The notes: generated by a model from the sequence alone, not told the origin. A stretch of DNA of 64,000 nt from Streptomyces sp. NBC_01276 (GCF_041435355.1 NZ_CP108442.1:5206501-5270500); one strand, 5' to 3'; shown: positions 1 through 11,025, counted from the first letter of the stretch. A program made the numbers and translations.

Positions 1-2183
<2,183 letters not shown>

Positions 2184-2191
2184 GCCCCGCC

Positions 2192-2213
2192 GGGAGCGGC
2201 CGTGGCCGCTCCC
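2192..2213 (+). terminator. GC-rich inverted repeat after ppdK
   Basis: Perfect 10-bp arms (GGGAGCGGCC / GGCCGCTCCC) with a 2-nt loop lie nine bases after the ppdK stop. There is no long T tract, which is usual for Streptomyces terminators. Confidence 0.6.
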
Positions 2214-2606
2214 CCCTGACCGCGCCTGTCCCCGGTTGCCTGACCTCCGGGGGCAGGCGCGCCTTCATTTCGAAGGCGGCGGCGAAGCCGGGTATCGCCG
2301 CATATTCAACGAAGTCTTTACGGCGCCAGGCGGTGGACGGATCCCCACCCGTCCACCGCCTGCCGCCTATCCGCCAGGCACGTCGGCGCTTCCCTGTGCG
2401 ACCGACCGCCAGGCCCCGCAAAGCCCCCCACGGCCTTCACGGAGCGTTTCGGTCGCACCGGAGTGTGCCTGGCGGAGTACAGGATTTCGCTTGTCACGCC
2501 CCTGCCGAAAGGGGTTTCAACTGTGGCCGAAAGGGCGTGGTGACCACGTGTGACGGCATGCATACTCATAGGGCGGGGGGATTGCGGTTGCACAGCTGGG
2601 GGTTCG
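2214..2606. other. Intergenic region upstream of the winged-helix regulator
   Basis: About 390 bases without a convincing gene. Short reading frames here have coding-unlike composition. A small hairpin (CCCC at 2499-2502, GGGG at 2511-2514) is the only structure seen. The region is relatively A+T-rich near 2480-2600, as expected for a promoter, but no hexamer pair could be assigned with confidence. Confidence 0.4.
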
Positions 2607-3635
2607 GTGCTTCGTATCCATTTCACTGGAGTGGACCTGGCACGCGTACGGATGGCAGGACGTCCCGATGCGTTGTGGGAAACGATTCTGAGTTTTCACC
2701 GCTTAAGAGACCGGCGTGATGCCCGGTTGTTCGGTGAATGGCGTACGGAAACCCGTAGCCGGTTGAATGGTGAAACAAGGCTGCTGGGTGCGCTCATACC
2801 CGCGCGCGGCTATTTCCCGGATTTCCTGACCCCCGCCGAGGGGCAGTACGGATGGGACGTGGGCCTAGACGCCCTGCGCGCGCTCCGGCCCGAACGGCTG
2901 CGGCGCGAGCTGTCGCTCGTGGGCGCGGGCGCCGGGACGGGCTTCGGGGCGGCCTTCGGGACCCCCGCGCCGGCCCGGCTGCGGGAGTTCATCGACGGCG
3001 GCACCAAACACCTGCCCCGGCTCCTGGGCGAGCTGCGGGGCTACCACCGCGCGGCCGTGGAGCCGTACTGGACCCACATCCAGGCCCAGATAGAGGCGGA
3101 GCGGGCGGCGCGCGGCCGGGCGCTGCTGGACGGCGGCGCGGACGAGCTGCTCGCCTCGCTGCCGCCGATGCTGCGCTGGCGGGCCCCGGTGCTGGAGTGC
3201 GAGTACCCGGTGGACCGGGACGTACGGCTGCGGGGGCGCGGGCTGCTGCTCCAGCCGTCCTTCTTCTGCCGGCGCACGGCGGTGACCCTGCACGACCCGG
3301 AGCTGCCGCCCGTGCTCGTCTACCCGGCCGCGGCCCAGCTGGCCTCCTCGACGGCCGGCGGCGAGGCCGCCCGGCCCGCGGAGGAACAGCGTCAGCGGAC
3401 CCTGGGCAAGCTGGTGGGCCACACGCGTTCCGTGGTGCTGCGGGCCATCGGCGACGGGGCCACCACCAGCGAACTGGCCCGCCGGGCCGGGGTCTCCCTG
3501 GCGTCGGCGAGCCAGCACGCCTGCGTGATGCGCGAGGCCGGCCTGGTGACCACCCTCCGCCACGGCAACGCCGTCCTGCACACCGTCACCCCCCTGGGCG
3601 CGGCCCTCCTCAAGGGGGGCGCCGTGGTGTCCTGA
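2607..3635 (+). CDS. Winged-helix (ArsR-like) transcriptional regulator, DUF5937 type
   Basis: A 342-residue protein beginning VLRIHFTGVDLARVR, the usual opening of a Streptomyces regulator family with an N-terminal DUF5937-like region and a C-terminal winged helix. The HTH lies at about residues 270-335 (GDGATTSELARRAGVS, then a wing around LRHGNAVLHTVTPLG). GTG 2607 is chosen because the family starts there and a G-rich ribosome site (TGGGGGTT) precedes it; an in-frame start at 2550 would add 19 unlikely residues. No ligand-binding cysteines of the metal-sensing ArsR type are evident. The target genes are unknown; the downstream VOC-fold gene is a possible one but has its own spacer. Confidence 0.8.
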   Translation: MLRIHFTGVDLARVRMAGRPDALWETILSFHRLRDRRDARLFGEWRTETRSRLNGETRLLGALIPARGYFPDFLTPAEGQYGWDVGLDALRALRPERLRRELSLVGAGAGTGFGAAFGTPAPARLREFIDGGTKHLPRLLGELRGYHRAAVEPYWTHIQAQIEAERAARGRALLDGGADELLASLPPMLRWRAPVLECEYPVDRDVRLRGRGLLLQPSFFCRRTAVTLHDPELPPVLVYPAAAQLASSTAGGEAARPAEEQRQRTLGKLVGHTRSVVLRAIGDGATTSELARRAGVSLASASQHACVMREAGLVTTLRHGNAVLHTVTPLGAALLKGGAVVS

Positions 3636-3774
3636 TCCGGTGCGCACGGCTCTGACCTGCGGTTTCGTGGCGCTGCAAAGAAACTTCGAAAAAGTTTCCC
3701 GCGGAGCGATGAGTTCGCCGGGGGGCCACGGTCTACCTCTCGAAAGCACCACACGAGAGAAGAGAGAGACCGAG

Positions 3775-4179
3775 ATGGCCACCATGATCTTCGTCAACCT
3801 GCCCGTCAAGGACCTGGAGGCGACCAAGGCCTTCTGGAGCGCGCTCGGTTACTCCTTCAACGCGCAGTTCACCGACGAGAACTGCGCGTCCATGCCCATC
3901 ACCGAGAGCATCGTCGCGATGTTCCTCACCGAGGCCCGCTACAAGGACTTCACCCACAAGGCCATCGCCGACGCCACCACCACCTCCGAGGTGCTGCTCT
4001 GCCTGAGCGCCGAGAGCCGCACCGCGGTCGACGCGCTGGTCGACGGGGCCCTGGCGGCCGGGGCCACCGAGCCCCGGCCCGCCCAGGACCACGGCGTCAT
4101 GTACGGCCGGGCCTTCGACGACCTCGACGGCCACACCTGGGAGATCATGTGGATGGACCCCTCGATGGTCCAGGGCTGA
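3775..4179 (+). CDS. VOC (glyoxalase/extradiol dioxygenase fold) family protein
   Basis: A 134-residue single-domain VOC protein (MATMIFVNLPVKDLEATKAFWSALG opening, paired beta-alpha-beta-beta-beta modules, ending FDDLDGHTWEIMWMDP). The fold supports metal-dependent isomerases, dioxygenases or antibiotic-binding proteins; the substrate cannot be told from sequence. ATG 3775 follows a purine-rich AGAGAGAGAC ribosome site; the open frame upstream to 3640 is not protein-like. The gene is convergent with nirD, whose stop lies seven bases beyond this stop. Confidence 0.85.
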   Translation: MATMIFVNLPVKDLEATKAFWSALGYSFNAQFTDENCASMPITESIVAMFLTEARYKDFTHKAIADATTTSEVLLCLSAESRTAVDALVDGALAAGATEPRPAQDHGVMYGRAFDDLDGHTWEIMWMDPSMVQG

Positions 4180-4185
4180 CCTGCG

Positions 4186-4518
4186 CTACGAGGCCGCGGC
4201 GGTCCGCACCGGATACGTCCGGACCGCCACCTCCTCGTCGTCCAGGCAGCGCCCCGACTCCAGGTCGAAGCGCTGCTTGAGCAGCGGCGAGGCCACGAAC
4301 GGCCGGCCCGCCGCCCACCCCAGGAGCCCGCGCGACAGGACGTGCGCGCCGGTGAAGGGGTCCTGGTTGCCGATCGCGTACGGGCGCCCGGCGCGGTCGA
4401 GGAACACGGCGGCCTGGCTCCCGTCCGGCAACAGGGCGGCGACCCCCCGCCCCGGGGTGAGCGAGGACAGCTCGCACACCGTCAGCCAGCCTTCCGCCAC
4501 CCGCAGTTCTACGCTCAT
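4186..4518 (-). CDS. nirD: Nitrite reductase [NAD(P)H] small subunit
   Basis: A 110-residue Rieske-like small subunit of assimilatory nitrite reductase, which with NirB reduces nitrite to ammonium in the cytosol. The fold is recognisable (GRGVAALLPDGSQAAVFL ... AIGNQDPFTGA ... SRGLLG), but the Rieske Cys/His ligands are absent, as is normal for NirD. The start codon overlaps the nirB stop (ATGA at 4515-4518), so the two are translationally coupled. It is the last gene of the operon that starts at 8331. Confidence 0.95.
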   Translation of the reverse strand: MSVELRVAEGWLTVCELSSLTPGRGVAALLPDGSQAAVFLDRAGRPYAIGNQDPFTGAHVLSRGLLGWAAGRPFVASPLLKQRFDLESGRCLDDEEVAVRTYPVRTAAAS

Positions 4519-7040
4519 CGGACGGGACCTCCCACGGTCAGGACGGCCAGGTCGGGCTTGACCTGGTCGCGTTCGGGCACGAACTTCACGGTCGGGTCGG
4601 GGGCGCCGGGGGCGTTGACGAAGGACACGAACCGGCGCATCCGCTCCGGGTCCCGGAGGGTCTCGGCCCACTCGTCGCGGTAGTGCGCGACGTGGTCGGC
4701 CATCAGCGCCTCCAGTTCCGCGCACAGTCCGAGCGAGTCGTGCACGATCACGTCCCGCAGGTGGTCCAGGCCCCCCTCCAGCCGGTCCAGCCAGGTCGAC
4801 GTGCGCTCCAGCCGGTCCGCGGTGCGGATGTAGAACATCAGGAACCTGTCGATGAGCCGGACCAGTTCGGCGTCCGACAGGTCCTGCGCCAGGAGGTCGG
4901 CGTGGCGCGGGACGGCCCCGCCGTTGCCGCCGACGTAGAGGTTCCAGCCGTTCGCCGTGGCGATGATCCCGAAGTCCTTGCTCTGGGCCTCGGCGCACTC
5001 GCGGGTGCAGCCCGAGACCGCCGACTTCAGCTTGTGCGGGGCGCGCAGGCCCCGGTAGCGCAGCTCCAGGTCGATGGCCATGCGGACGCTGTCCTGGACC
5101 CCGTAGCGGCACCAGGTCTGCCCCACGCAGGACTTCACCGTCCGCAGGGCCTTGCCGTAGGCGTGGCCGGATTCGAATCCTGCGTCGACCAGGCGCGCCC
5201 AGATGCGGGGGAGCTGGTCCACGCTCGCGCCGAAGAGGTCGATGCGCTGGCCGCCGGTGATCTTCGTATAGAGGCCGAAGTCGCGGGCCACCTCGCCGAT
5301 CACGATCAGCTTGTCCGGCGTGATCTCCCCGCCGGGGATGCGCGGGACGACCGAGTAGGAGCCGTTGCGCTGCAGGTTCGCGAGGAAGTGGTCGTTGGTG
5401 TCCTGGAGGGCGGCCTGCTCCCCGTCCAGGACGTAGCCGCTCGCGCCCAGGGTGGGGGCGAGGGAGGCGATGACCGAGCCGACGGCCGGCTTGCACACCT
5501 CGCAGCCCTCCCCGCCCCGGGCCTCCTCGCGGCCGTGACCGTCGAGGATCTCCCGGTACGAGGTGAGGCGACGGGTGCGGACGATCTCGTAGAGCTCGGC
5601 GCGGGTGTACGGGAAGCAGCCGCACAGCCCCTTGTCGGCGGCGGCCGGCAGCAGCTGGCCGATCACCTTCAGGCAGCCGCCGCAGCCCGTGCCGGCCTTG
5701 GTGCACTTCTTGACCTCGGGCAGGGTCGCGCAGGCGGTGATCGCCTTCTTGGTGACGTTGTGGCAGGAGCAGATCACCGCGGTGTCCGGGAGCGCGGCCG
5801 GGCCCAGCTGGGTGGCGGGGCCGAGCCCGGCGGGCAGGACCAGCTGCTCCGGGGCGACGGGCGGGACGCTGCCGGTGAGCGGGCGCAGCAGCCCGTACGC
5901 GTCGGCGTCGCCGACCAGCACCCCGCCGAGCAGGACCCCGTCCGCGGAGACGACGAGCTTCTTGTAGACGCCGCTGCGCGAGTCGGACCAGACCACGTCC
6001 AGGCTGTCGGGGGAGGTGCCGTGCGCGTCGCCGAAGGAGGCCACGTCCACGCCGAGCAGCTTCAGCTTGGTGGACAGGTCGGCCCCGGTGAACTCCCGTT
6101 CGCGCCCGAGCAGGTCCTCGGCGGCCGTCTCGGCCATTTCGTAGCCCGGTGCGACCAGGCCGTACACCCGGCCGTCGCAGGCCAGGGCGCACTCGCCGAT
6201 GGCGTAGATCCGCGGGTCGGAGGTGCGGCAGCGGGAGTCGACGGCGATCCCGCCGCGTTCGCCGACGTCCAGGCCGCTGTCGCGGGCGAGCCCGTCGCGG
6301 GGACGGACCCCGGCGGAGAAGACGACGAGCTCCGTGTCGACGGTGGAGCCGTCGGAGAGCCGCATCCCCGTGACCGCGCCGTCCTCGCCCGTCAGCACCT
6401 CCTGGGTGCCGACGCCGGTGTGCACGGTCAGTCCCATGGATTCGATGGTCCGCAGCAGGGCGGCGCCACCGCCCTCGTCCACCTGGACGGGCATCAGCCG
6501 GGGCGCGAACTCCACGACGCGGGTGGCGAGTCCGAGGCCCTTGAGCGCCCCGGCCGCCTCCAGGCCGAGCAGGCCGCCGCCGACGACGGCGCCGGCGGTG
6601 CGCGTCCTGGCGTACTCCTCGATCGCGAGGAGGTCCTCGATCGTGCGGTACACGAAGCAGCCCGGGGCGTCCTTGCCGGGGACGGGCGGCACGAAGGGGA
6701 AGCTGCCGGTCGCCAGGACCAGGACGTCGTACGGGAACACGTGCCCGGAGCGCGAGGTGACGGTGCGCGCGTCCCGGTCGATGCTCTCGGCGGGGTCGTC
6801 GAGGTGCAGCGCGATGCCGTGCCGCTCCATGAACCCGTCCGGGACGAGGGACAGGTCCTCGGGGGTGCTGCCGGAGAAGTACGAGGTCAGGTGTACGCGG
6901 TCGTAGGCGGGCCGGGGCTCCTCGCAGAGCACGGTGATCCGGTGCGTGGCGGTGGCGCCGCGTTCGGCGAGGGCCTCCAGGTAGCGCTGGCCGACCATGC
7001 CGTGGCCGATCAGCACGATCGCGGGCAGGGGCTCGGTCAT
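4515..7040 (-). CDS. nirB: Nitrite reductase [NAD(P)H] large subunit
   Basis: An 841-residue assimilatory nitrite reductase subunit (nitrite + 3 NAD(P)H to ammonium). The order is: FAD/NAD(P) oxidoreductase (residues 1-400, VLIGHGMVGQRY and GGGLLGLEAAGAL dinucleotide folds); BFD-like [2Fe-2S] segment at about 421-460 (ICSCHNVTKKAI ... GTGCGGC), with a second cysteine cluster GCEVCKP following; ferredoxin-like half domain; and the sirohaem/[4Fe-4S] domain with CVGQTWC near 638 and SGCTREC near 680 carrying the cluster cysteines. Length and architecture are full. The gene starts one base after the stop of the upstream FAD oxidoreductase. Sirohaem supply is probably linked to the chelatase gene at 20.0-20.8 kb. 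Confidence 0.97.
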   Translation of the reverse strand: MTEPLPAIVLIGHGMVGQRYLEALAERGATATHRITVLCEEPRPAYDRVHLTSYFSGSTPEDLSLVPDGFMERHGIALHLDDPAESIDRDARTVTSRSGHVFPYDVLVLATGSFPFVPPVPGKDAPGCFVYRTIEDLLAIEEYARTRTAGAVVGGGLLGLEAAGALKGLGLATRVVEFAPRLMPVQVDEGGGAALLRTIESMGLTVHTGVGTQEVLTGEDGAVTGMRLSDGSTVDTELVVFSAGVRPRDGLARDSGLDVGERGGIAVDSRCRTSDPRIYAIGECALACDGRVYGLVAPGYEMAETAAEDLLGREREFTGADLSTKLKLLGVDVASFGDAHGTSPDSLDVVWSDSRSGVYKKLVVSADGVLLGGVLVGDADAYGLLRPLTGSVPPVAPEQLVLPAGLGPATQLGPAALPDTAVICSCHNVTKKAITACATLPEVKKCTKAGTGCGGCLKVIGQLLPAAADKGLCGCFPYTRAELYEIVRTRRLTSYREILDGHGREEARGGEGCEVCKPAVGSVIASLAPTLGASGYVLDGEQAALQDTNDHFLANLQRNGSYSVVPRIPGGEITPDKLIVIGEVARDFGLYTKITGGQRIDLFGASVDQLPRIWARLVDAGFESGHAYGKALRTVKSCVGQTWCRYGVQDSVRMAIDLELRYRGLRAPHKLKSAVSGCTRECAEAQSKDFGIIATANGWNLYVGGNGGAVPRHADLLAQDLSDAELVRLIDRFLMFYIRTADRLERTSTWLDRLEGGLDHLRDVIVHDSLGLCAELEALMADHVAHYRDEWAETLRDPERMRRFVSFVNAPGAPDPTVKFVPERDQVKPDLAVLTVGGPVR

Positions 7041-7041
7041 G

Positions 7042-8331
7042 TCAGTGGCCTCCGTCGTCGGTGAGCAGGTGGAACAGGTCGTCCAGTGATTCGTCGCCCT
7101 CCCAGCTGCGGGCGAGGGCGCCCACGGTGGAGAGCTCGCCCAGCAGCACCCCGCCGACGAGCCGGTCGCCGCGGACGACGACCTTGCGGTAGGTGCGGCG
7201 GGTGGCGTCGGCGAGACGGACCACGTCGTCGCCGGGGAGCGGGGTCGGCTCGCCGAAGGCGGCGAGGTCGAAGGGGCCGGTGCCTGCGGCGCTCAGGGTG
7301 AGGCGGGTCAGGGCGCGGGTCCCGGTGTAGCCGGCCGCGCGGTCGCCGGCGGGCCCGCGGCCGGTGGCGTCCGCGCCCGTCAGGACCGCCGCCAGGGCGT
7401 CGGCCTGTTCCAGGGCGGGGCCCGCCAGGCCGTACACCCGGCCGGCGTGCTCGGCGCAGTCCCCGATGGCGTGGACGCGGGGGTCGCCGGTGCGCAGCCG
7501 GTCGTCGACCACCACGCCCTTGCGGACCTCCAGCCCGGCGGCGCGGGCGAGTCCGGTACGGGGGCGCACGCCGCAGGCGAGCACGACGAGGTCGGCGTCG
7601 AGGCGGTAGCCGTCGGCGAGTTCGACTCCGGTGACCCGGCGGGCGGCGTGGCCCGGCCGGGCGGCGGGGGTGCCGGGGGCGGTGGTGGCGGCGGTGGTCA
7701 GGCCGCGGACGCGGCAGCGCGTGTGGATCTCGACGCCGAGGGTGGTCAGGTGTGCGTGCAGCAGCGCGGAGGCGTCCGCGTCCAGTTGGCGCTCCATCAG
7801 GCGCTCCGCCTGCTGCGCCAGGACCACCTGCGCGCCCCGGGCGGCCAGCGCGCGGGCGGCGGAGACGCCCAGGAGCCCGCCGCCGATCACCACCGCGCGC
7901 AGGTCCGGCCGTACGGCGGCGGCCAGGGCCAGGCAGTCGTCCATCGTGCGGAACGCGTGTACCCCGTCCGGGAGTTCCCGCCCGCCCGGGGTGAACAGCC
8001 CGCGCAGCGGCGGCAGCACCGGGTTCGAGCCGGTGGCCAGCACCAGCGTGTCGTACGTCTCCACGCTGCCGTCGTCGCAGTGCACCCGCCGCTCGGCGCG
8101 GTCGACGCGCACGGCCCGCACCCCGCGGCGCAGCACGGGACCGGGGTCCGGGAGGGCGGTCACCGCGGGGGCGTACCGGCCCGCCAGGACCTCGGCGAGC
8201 AGGACCCGGTTGTAGGGGGCGTGGGTCTCCTCGCCGAGGACGCTCACCTCCGCGGCCGGGCCCAGCCGCGCGGCGAGCCGCAGGCCCGCCAGGCCGCCGC
8301 CGATCACCACCACACGCTGTTGCGAGGTCAT
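7042..8331 (-). CDS. FAD/NAD(P)-dependent oxidoreductase of the nitrite/nitrate assimilation operon
   Basis: A 429-residue pyridine nucleotide-disulphide oxidoreductase (RVVVIGGGLAGLRLAARLG opening, second Rossmann GGGLLGVSAARALA, FAD motif HAIGDCAEHAG). It resembles the N-terminal flavoprotein module of NirB but has no iron-sulphur or sirohaem domains. As first gene of the nirBD operon (1-base gap to nirB) it probably delivers electrons to nitrate or nitrite reductase (NasB-like); this role is inferred from context. The ATG at 8331 is preceded by a GlnR/MtrA-type box ending 22 nt upstream and a CACGCT hexamer at -12, so it may be leaderless. Confidence 0.85.
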   Translation of the reverse strand: MTSQQRVVVIGGGLAGLRLAARLGPAAEVSVLGEETHAPYNRVLLAEVLAGRYAPAVTALPDPGPVLRRGVRAVRVDRAERRVHCDDGSVETYDTLVLATGSNPVLPPLRGLFTPGGRELPDGVHAFRTMDDCLALAAAVRPDLRAVVIGGGLLGVSAARALAARGAQVVLAQQAERLMERQLDADASALLHAHLTTLGVEIHTRCRVRGLTTAATTAPGTPAARPGHAARRVTGVELADGYRLDADLVVLACGVRPRTGLARAAGLEVRKGVVVDDRLRTGDPRVHAIGDCAEHAGRVYGLAGPALEQADALAAVLTGADATGRGPAGDRAAGYTGTRALTRLTLSAAGTGPFDLAAFGEPTPLPGDDVVRLADATRRTYRKVVVRGDRLVGGVLLGELSTVGALARSWEGDESLDDLFHLLTDDGGH

Positions 8332-8353
8332 GGCACGAGCGTGCGGGCTCGCT

Positions 8354-8380
8354 GTTTCCCTGCCGCATCACCTCTGTTAC
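8354..8380 (-). promoter_or_regulatory. GlnR/MtrA-type box of the nir operon
   Basis: On the minus strand: GTAAC-n6-GATGC-n6-GAAAC, three pentamers on an 11-bp pitch matching the GlnR consensus gTnAc-n6-GaAAc. The 3' end of the box is 22 nt from the ATG at 8331, the same geometry as at nasA and the chelatase unit. GlnR control of nir and nas genes is established in S. coelicolor; the site here is inferred from sequence. Confidence 0.7.
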
Positions 8381-8409
8381 CCGGGCGGAACGCCGACCTC
8401 AGCGCCCGG

Positions 8410-8449
8410 ATTAAGGGCCGGTGAGGCCTTCCTCAAGGCGCCCTTAAGG
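8410..8449 (+). promoter_or_regulatory. 11-bp-spaced heptamer direct repeats before the ferric-reductase gene
   Basis: ATTAAGG (8410), GTGAGGC (8421, weak), CTCAAGG (8432) and CTTAAGG (8443) recur at exactly 11-bp intervals, the arrangement bound by OmpR/PhoB-type response regulators. A TAGCGT hexamer lies 7 nt before the ATG at 8489, consistent with a very short leader. The regulator is unknown. Confidence 0.5.
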
Positions 8450-8488
8450 ACCACCGGGAGGGCTGCGGAGGCCCTTAGCGTGGGCGCC

Positions 8489-9784
8489 ATGCGAGATGTG
8501 GCGGTGCGGGTCAAGGGCGGGATGCTGGGCGGCGCGGGGCTGGTGGTCCTGCTCTGGGCCGCCCAGGTGCGGCCCTCGGCCCGGCTCGACGCGCTCTTCG
8601 CCACCGCCGCGCACCTGACCGGGCTGCTCGCCGGGTACGGGATCCTCGTGCTGCTGTTCCTGATGGCCCGGGTGCCCGCCGTGGAGCACGGCGTCGGCGG
8701 CGACCGGCTCGCCCGCTGGCACGCGCTGGGCGGCCGCCACGTGCTCCTCCTCTGCTTCGGGCACGGGCTCCTGGCCCTGCTCGGCTACGCCGTGCACGAG
8801 GGGGTGGACGTGCTCTCCGCCGGCCGGGGGCTGCTCGGCTACCCCGCGCTCGCGGCCGCCGCGGCCGGGACCGGTCTCCTGGCCGCGGTCGGGGCGACCT
8901 CCGCCCGCGCCGTACGCCGCCGCCTCGCGCACGAAACCTGGCGCGGGGTGCACCTGGTCGTGTACCTCGCCGCCGCCCTGGCCTTCGGGCACCAGCTCGC
9001 CGGGCCCGATCTGGCGGTGGCCGCCTGGTTCTGGGCCCTGGCCCACGCCCTCGTCGGCGTGTTGCTGGTCTGGTACCGGGCCGTGGTGCCCGTACGGCAG
9101 GCCCTCCGGCACGCGCTGCGCGTCGCCGAGGTGCGCGCGGAGGGCCCCGGGGTGGTCTCCGTCGTCGTGCACGGGCGGGACCTCGCGGAGCTGCGGGCCG
9201 AGCCCGGACAGTTCCTGCGCTGGCGGTTCCTGCGGCGGGGGCTCTGGTACACGGCGCTGCCCTTCTCGCTGTCCGCGCCGGTCAGCGGCGCCACCCTGCG
9301 GATCACCGTCAAGGGGCTCGGCGGGCACTCGCGGCGGATCCGCCGGCTGCGTCCCGGTACGCGGGTCGTCGCCACGGGGCCGTTCGGGGCGCTCACCGCC
9401 GCCCGGCGGACGCGGCCCAAGGTGCTGCTGATCGCGGGCGGGGTCGGGATCACCCCGATGCGGGCCCTGTTCGAGACGCTGCCCGGCGGGCCGGGCGACA
9501 TCACCCTGCTCTACCGGGCCGGGGCCGAGGAGCAGCTCGTGCTGCGGGACGAGCTGGAGGCCATCGCGGCCGGGCGGCGGGCCGGGCTGCACTACCTGCT
9601 CGGACCGTCCGACGGCCCCTACGACCCCCTGGCCCCGCGGGCGCTGACCGCGCTCGTCCCGGACCTGGCGGAGCACGACGTGTACCTGTGCGGGCCGCCC
9701 GCGATGGCGGAGGCGACACGCGCGGCGCTGCTGCGTGCGGGGGTGCCGGCCGGGCGCGTCCACAGCGAGTGCTTCAGCTTCTGA
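8489..9784 (+). CDS. Ferric reductase-like transmembrane flavoprotein
   Basis: A 431-residue membrane protein: N-terminal ferric-reductase-like region with about six hydrophobic segments (residues 10-200) containing His residues suited to haem binding (e.g. GRHVLLLCFGHGLL, THE/WRGVHLVVYLAA, FGHQLAG), then an FNR-type FAD-binding barrel (ALPFSLSAP, about 255-265) and NAD(P) domain (GGVGITPMRALFE; final DVYLCGPPAM and ECFSF). It should pass electrons from cytosolic NAD(P)H across the membrane to an external acceptor such as ferric iron. ATG 8489 is chosen because a TAGCGT -10-like hexamer sits 7 nt before it. The short gene at 9899 follows on the same strand. Confidence 0.85.
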   Translation: MRDVAVRVKGGMLGGAGLVVLLWAAQVRPSARLDALFATAAHLTGLLAGYGILVLLFLMARVPAVEHGVGGDRLARWHALGGRHVLLLCFGHGLLALLGYAVHEGVDVLSAGRGLLGYPALAAAAAGTGLLAAVGATSARAVRRRLAHETWRGVHLVVYLAAALAFGHQLAGPDLAVAAWFWALAHALVGVLLVWYRAVVPVRQALRHALRVAEVRAEGPGVVSVVVHGRDLAELRAEPGQFLRWRFLRRGLWYTALPFSLSAPVSGATLRITVKGLGGHSRRIRRLRPGTRVVATGPFGALTAARRTRPKVLLIAGGVGITPMRALFETLPGGPGDITLLYRAGAEEQLVLRDELEAIAAGRRAGLHYLLGPSDGPYDPLAPRALTALVPDLAEHDVYLCGPPAMAEATRAALLRAGVPAGRVHSECFSF

Positions 9785-9898
9785 CCCGGCCGCGGACGGC
9801 CCCCGGCTTCCCCTTGCTCGCCCTTGCTGCCCGCCACCCGGCTTCCCCCGGCCGCCCGCCCCGCGTCTTCGATCCGCTTCCGAGAGGTCCCCCGCACC

Positions 9899-10183
9899 AT
9901 GCGCCACCCCCTGCACGTCGCCGTGCCCGTGTCCCCGCCGGACGCCGCCGCGCCGCGCGCCGCCGCCCGGCACCGCAAGCCGCGCCGGGACTCCGTCCTG
10001 CGGGCCGGGACGGCCGGGCTGGTCCGCGTACCGCCCGCGCGGCGGCTCGCGGCGGGGCTGGGGCTGGCCGGCGTACTGGCCGCGACCGCGCTGACGGCAT
10101 GGGTGGAACCTGCTGCTCCGGTGGCCCCGGACCGGGTGCCGGCCGGGCGAAGCTCAACCTTTGCGCAAGTTTCCCGGGATTGA
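9899..10183 (+). CDS. Small Arg/Pro/Ala-rich membrane protein, hypothetical
   Basis: A predicted 94-residue product with a basic N-terminus and one hydrophobic segment (LAAGLGLAGVLAATALTAW, about residues 57-75). ATG 9899 follows a CGAGAGGT ribosome site. In many actinomycetes a ferric reductase-like gene is followed by an FMN-binding membrane protein; this one lacks the FMN-binding domain and could be a remnant or an unrelated small protein. Codon bias fits coding DNA, but no family is recognised, so the call is tentative. Confidence 0.4.
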   Translation: MRHPLHVAVPVSPPDAAAPRAAARHRKPRRDSVLRAGTAGLVRVPPARRLAAGLGLAGVLAATALTAWVEPAAPVAPDRVPAGRSSTFAQVSRD

Positions 10184-10220
10184 TGGATGGTGCATGGAAC
10201 CTGTCCCTAGGGTCGGGTCC

Positions 10221-10997
10221 GTGCCTGACATATCAATCACCATGATCATCGTGCTGTGCGTGGCCGCAGCCGCCGCCGGCTGGATCGACGCGGTGGTGGG
10301 CGGCGGCGGACTGCTGCTCCTGCCCGCCCTGCTGCTCGGCCTGCCGCACGCCCACCCCGCCACCGTGCTCGGCACCAACAAGGCGGTGGCCATCGTCGGC
10401 ACCACCGGAGCGGCCGTCACCTACGCGCGCAAGGCCCCGGTCGACGTGAAGCTCGCCGTCCGGATCGGTCTGGCCGCCCTCGCGGGATCGATGGGAGGCG
10501 CGGCCCTCGCGGGCGGGATCAGCAAGGACGCGCTGCGCCCGCTGATCATGGGGGTGCTCGTGGTGGTGGCCGCCGTGGTGATCTTCAAGCCCGGTTTCGG
10601 CGCCGCCCCCTCCGCCGCGCCCGTCTCCCGGCAGCGGGTGCTGCTCGCGATCGGCCTGGCCGGCCTGGGCATCGGCTTCTACGACGGCCTCATCGGGCCC
10701 GGTACCGGCACCTTCCTGGTGCTGGCCCTCACCGCCCTGCTCCACCTCGACCTGGTCACCGCCTCCGCCACCGCCAAGATCGTCAATGTGTGCACCAACG
10801 CGGGGGCGCTCGCGATGTTCGCGTACCAGGGGATGGTGCTGTGGCAGCTGGCCGCCCTGATGGCGGTCTTCAACCTGGCCGGGGGGATGATCGGCGCCGG
10901 GATGGCGCTCAAGAAGGGCAGCGGTTTCGTCCGCGGCGTCCTGCTGACGGTGGTGGGCGCGCTGGTGATCAAGCTGGGTCTCGAACAGTGGGGGTGA
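10221..10997 (+). CDS. TauE/SafE family permease
   Basis: A 258-residue integral membrane protein with about eight hydrophobic segments. It carries the TauE/SafE signatures GWIDAVVGGGGLLLLPALLL near the N-terminus and GFYDGLIGPGTGTFLVLAL in the repeat half. These proteins export sulphite, sulphonates or other organic anions; the substrate is not predictable. GTG 10221 gives the usual family N-terminus (VPDISITMIIVLCV); ATG 10194 is possible. There is no close operon partner: the next gene is convergent. Confidence 0.85.
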   Translation: MPDISITMIIVLCVAAAAAGWIDAVVGGGGLLLLPALLLGLPHAHPATVLGTNKAVAIVGTTGAAVTYARKAPVDVKLAVRIGLAALAGSMGGAALAGGISKDALRPLIMGVLVVVAAVVIFKPGFGAAPSAAPVSRQRVLLAIGLAGLGIGFYDGLIGPGTGTFLVLALTALLHLDLVTASATAKIVNVCTNAGALAMFAYQGMVLWQLAALMAVFNLAGGMIGAGMALKKGSGFVRGVLLTVVGALVIKLGLEQWG

Positions 10998-11025
10998 CCG
11001 GGGTGACCGGGGTGGCCGGCGGGGG

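Noticed and set aside
4683..7064. 793-codon open frame on the plus strand opposite nirB
   Set aside because: It is the complement of a GC-rich, third-position-biased gene; its composition (Val/Gly/Ala/Arg/Asp runs) is that of a shadow frame, while the minus strand encodes full-length NirB.
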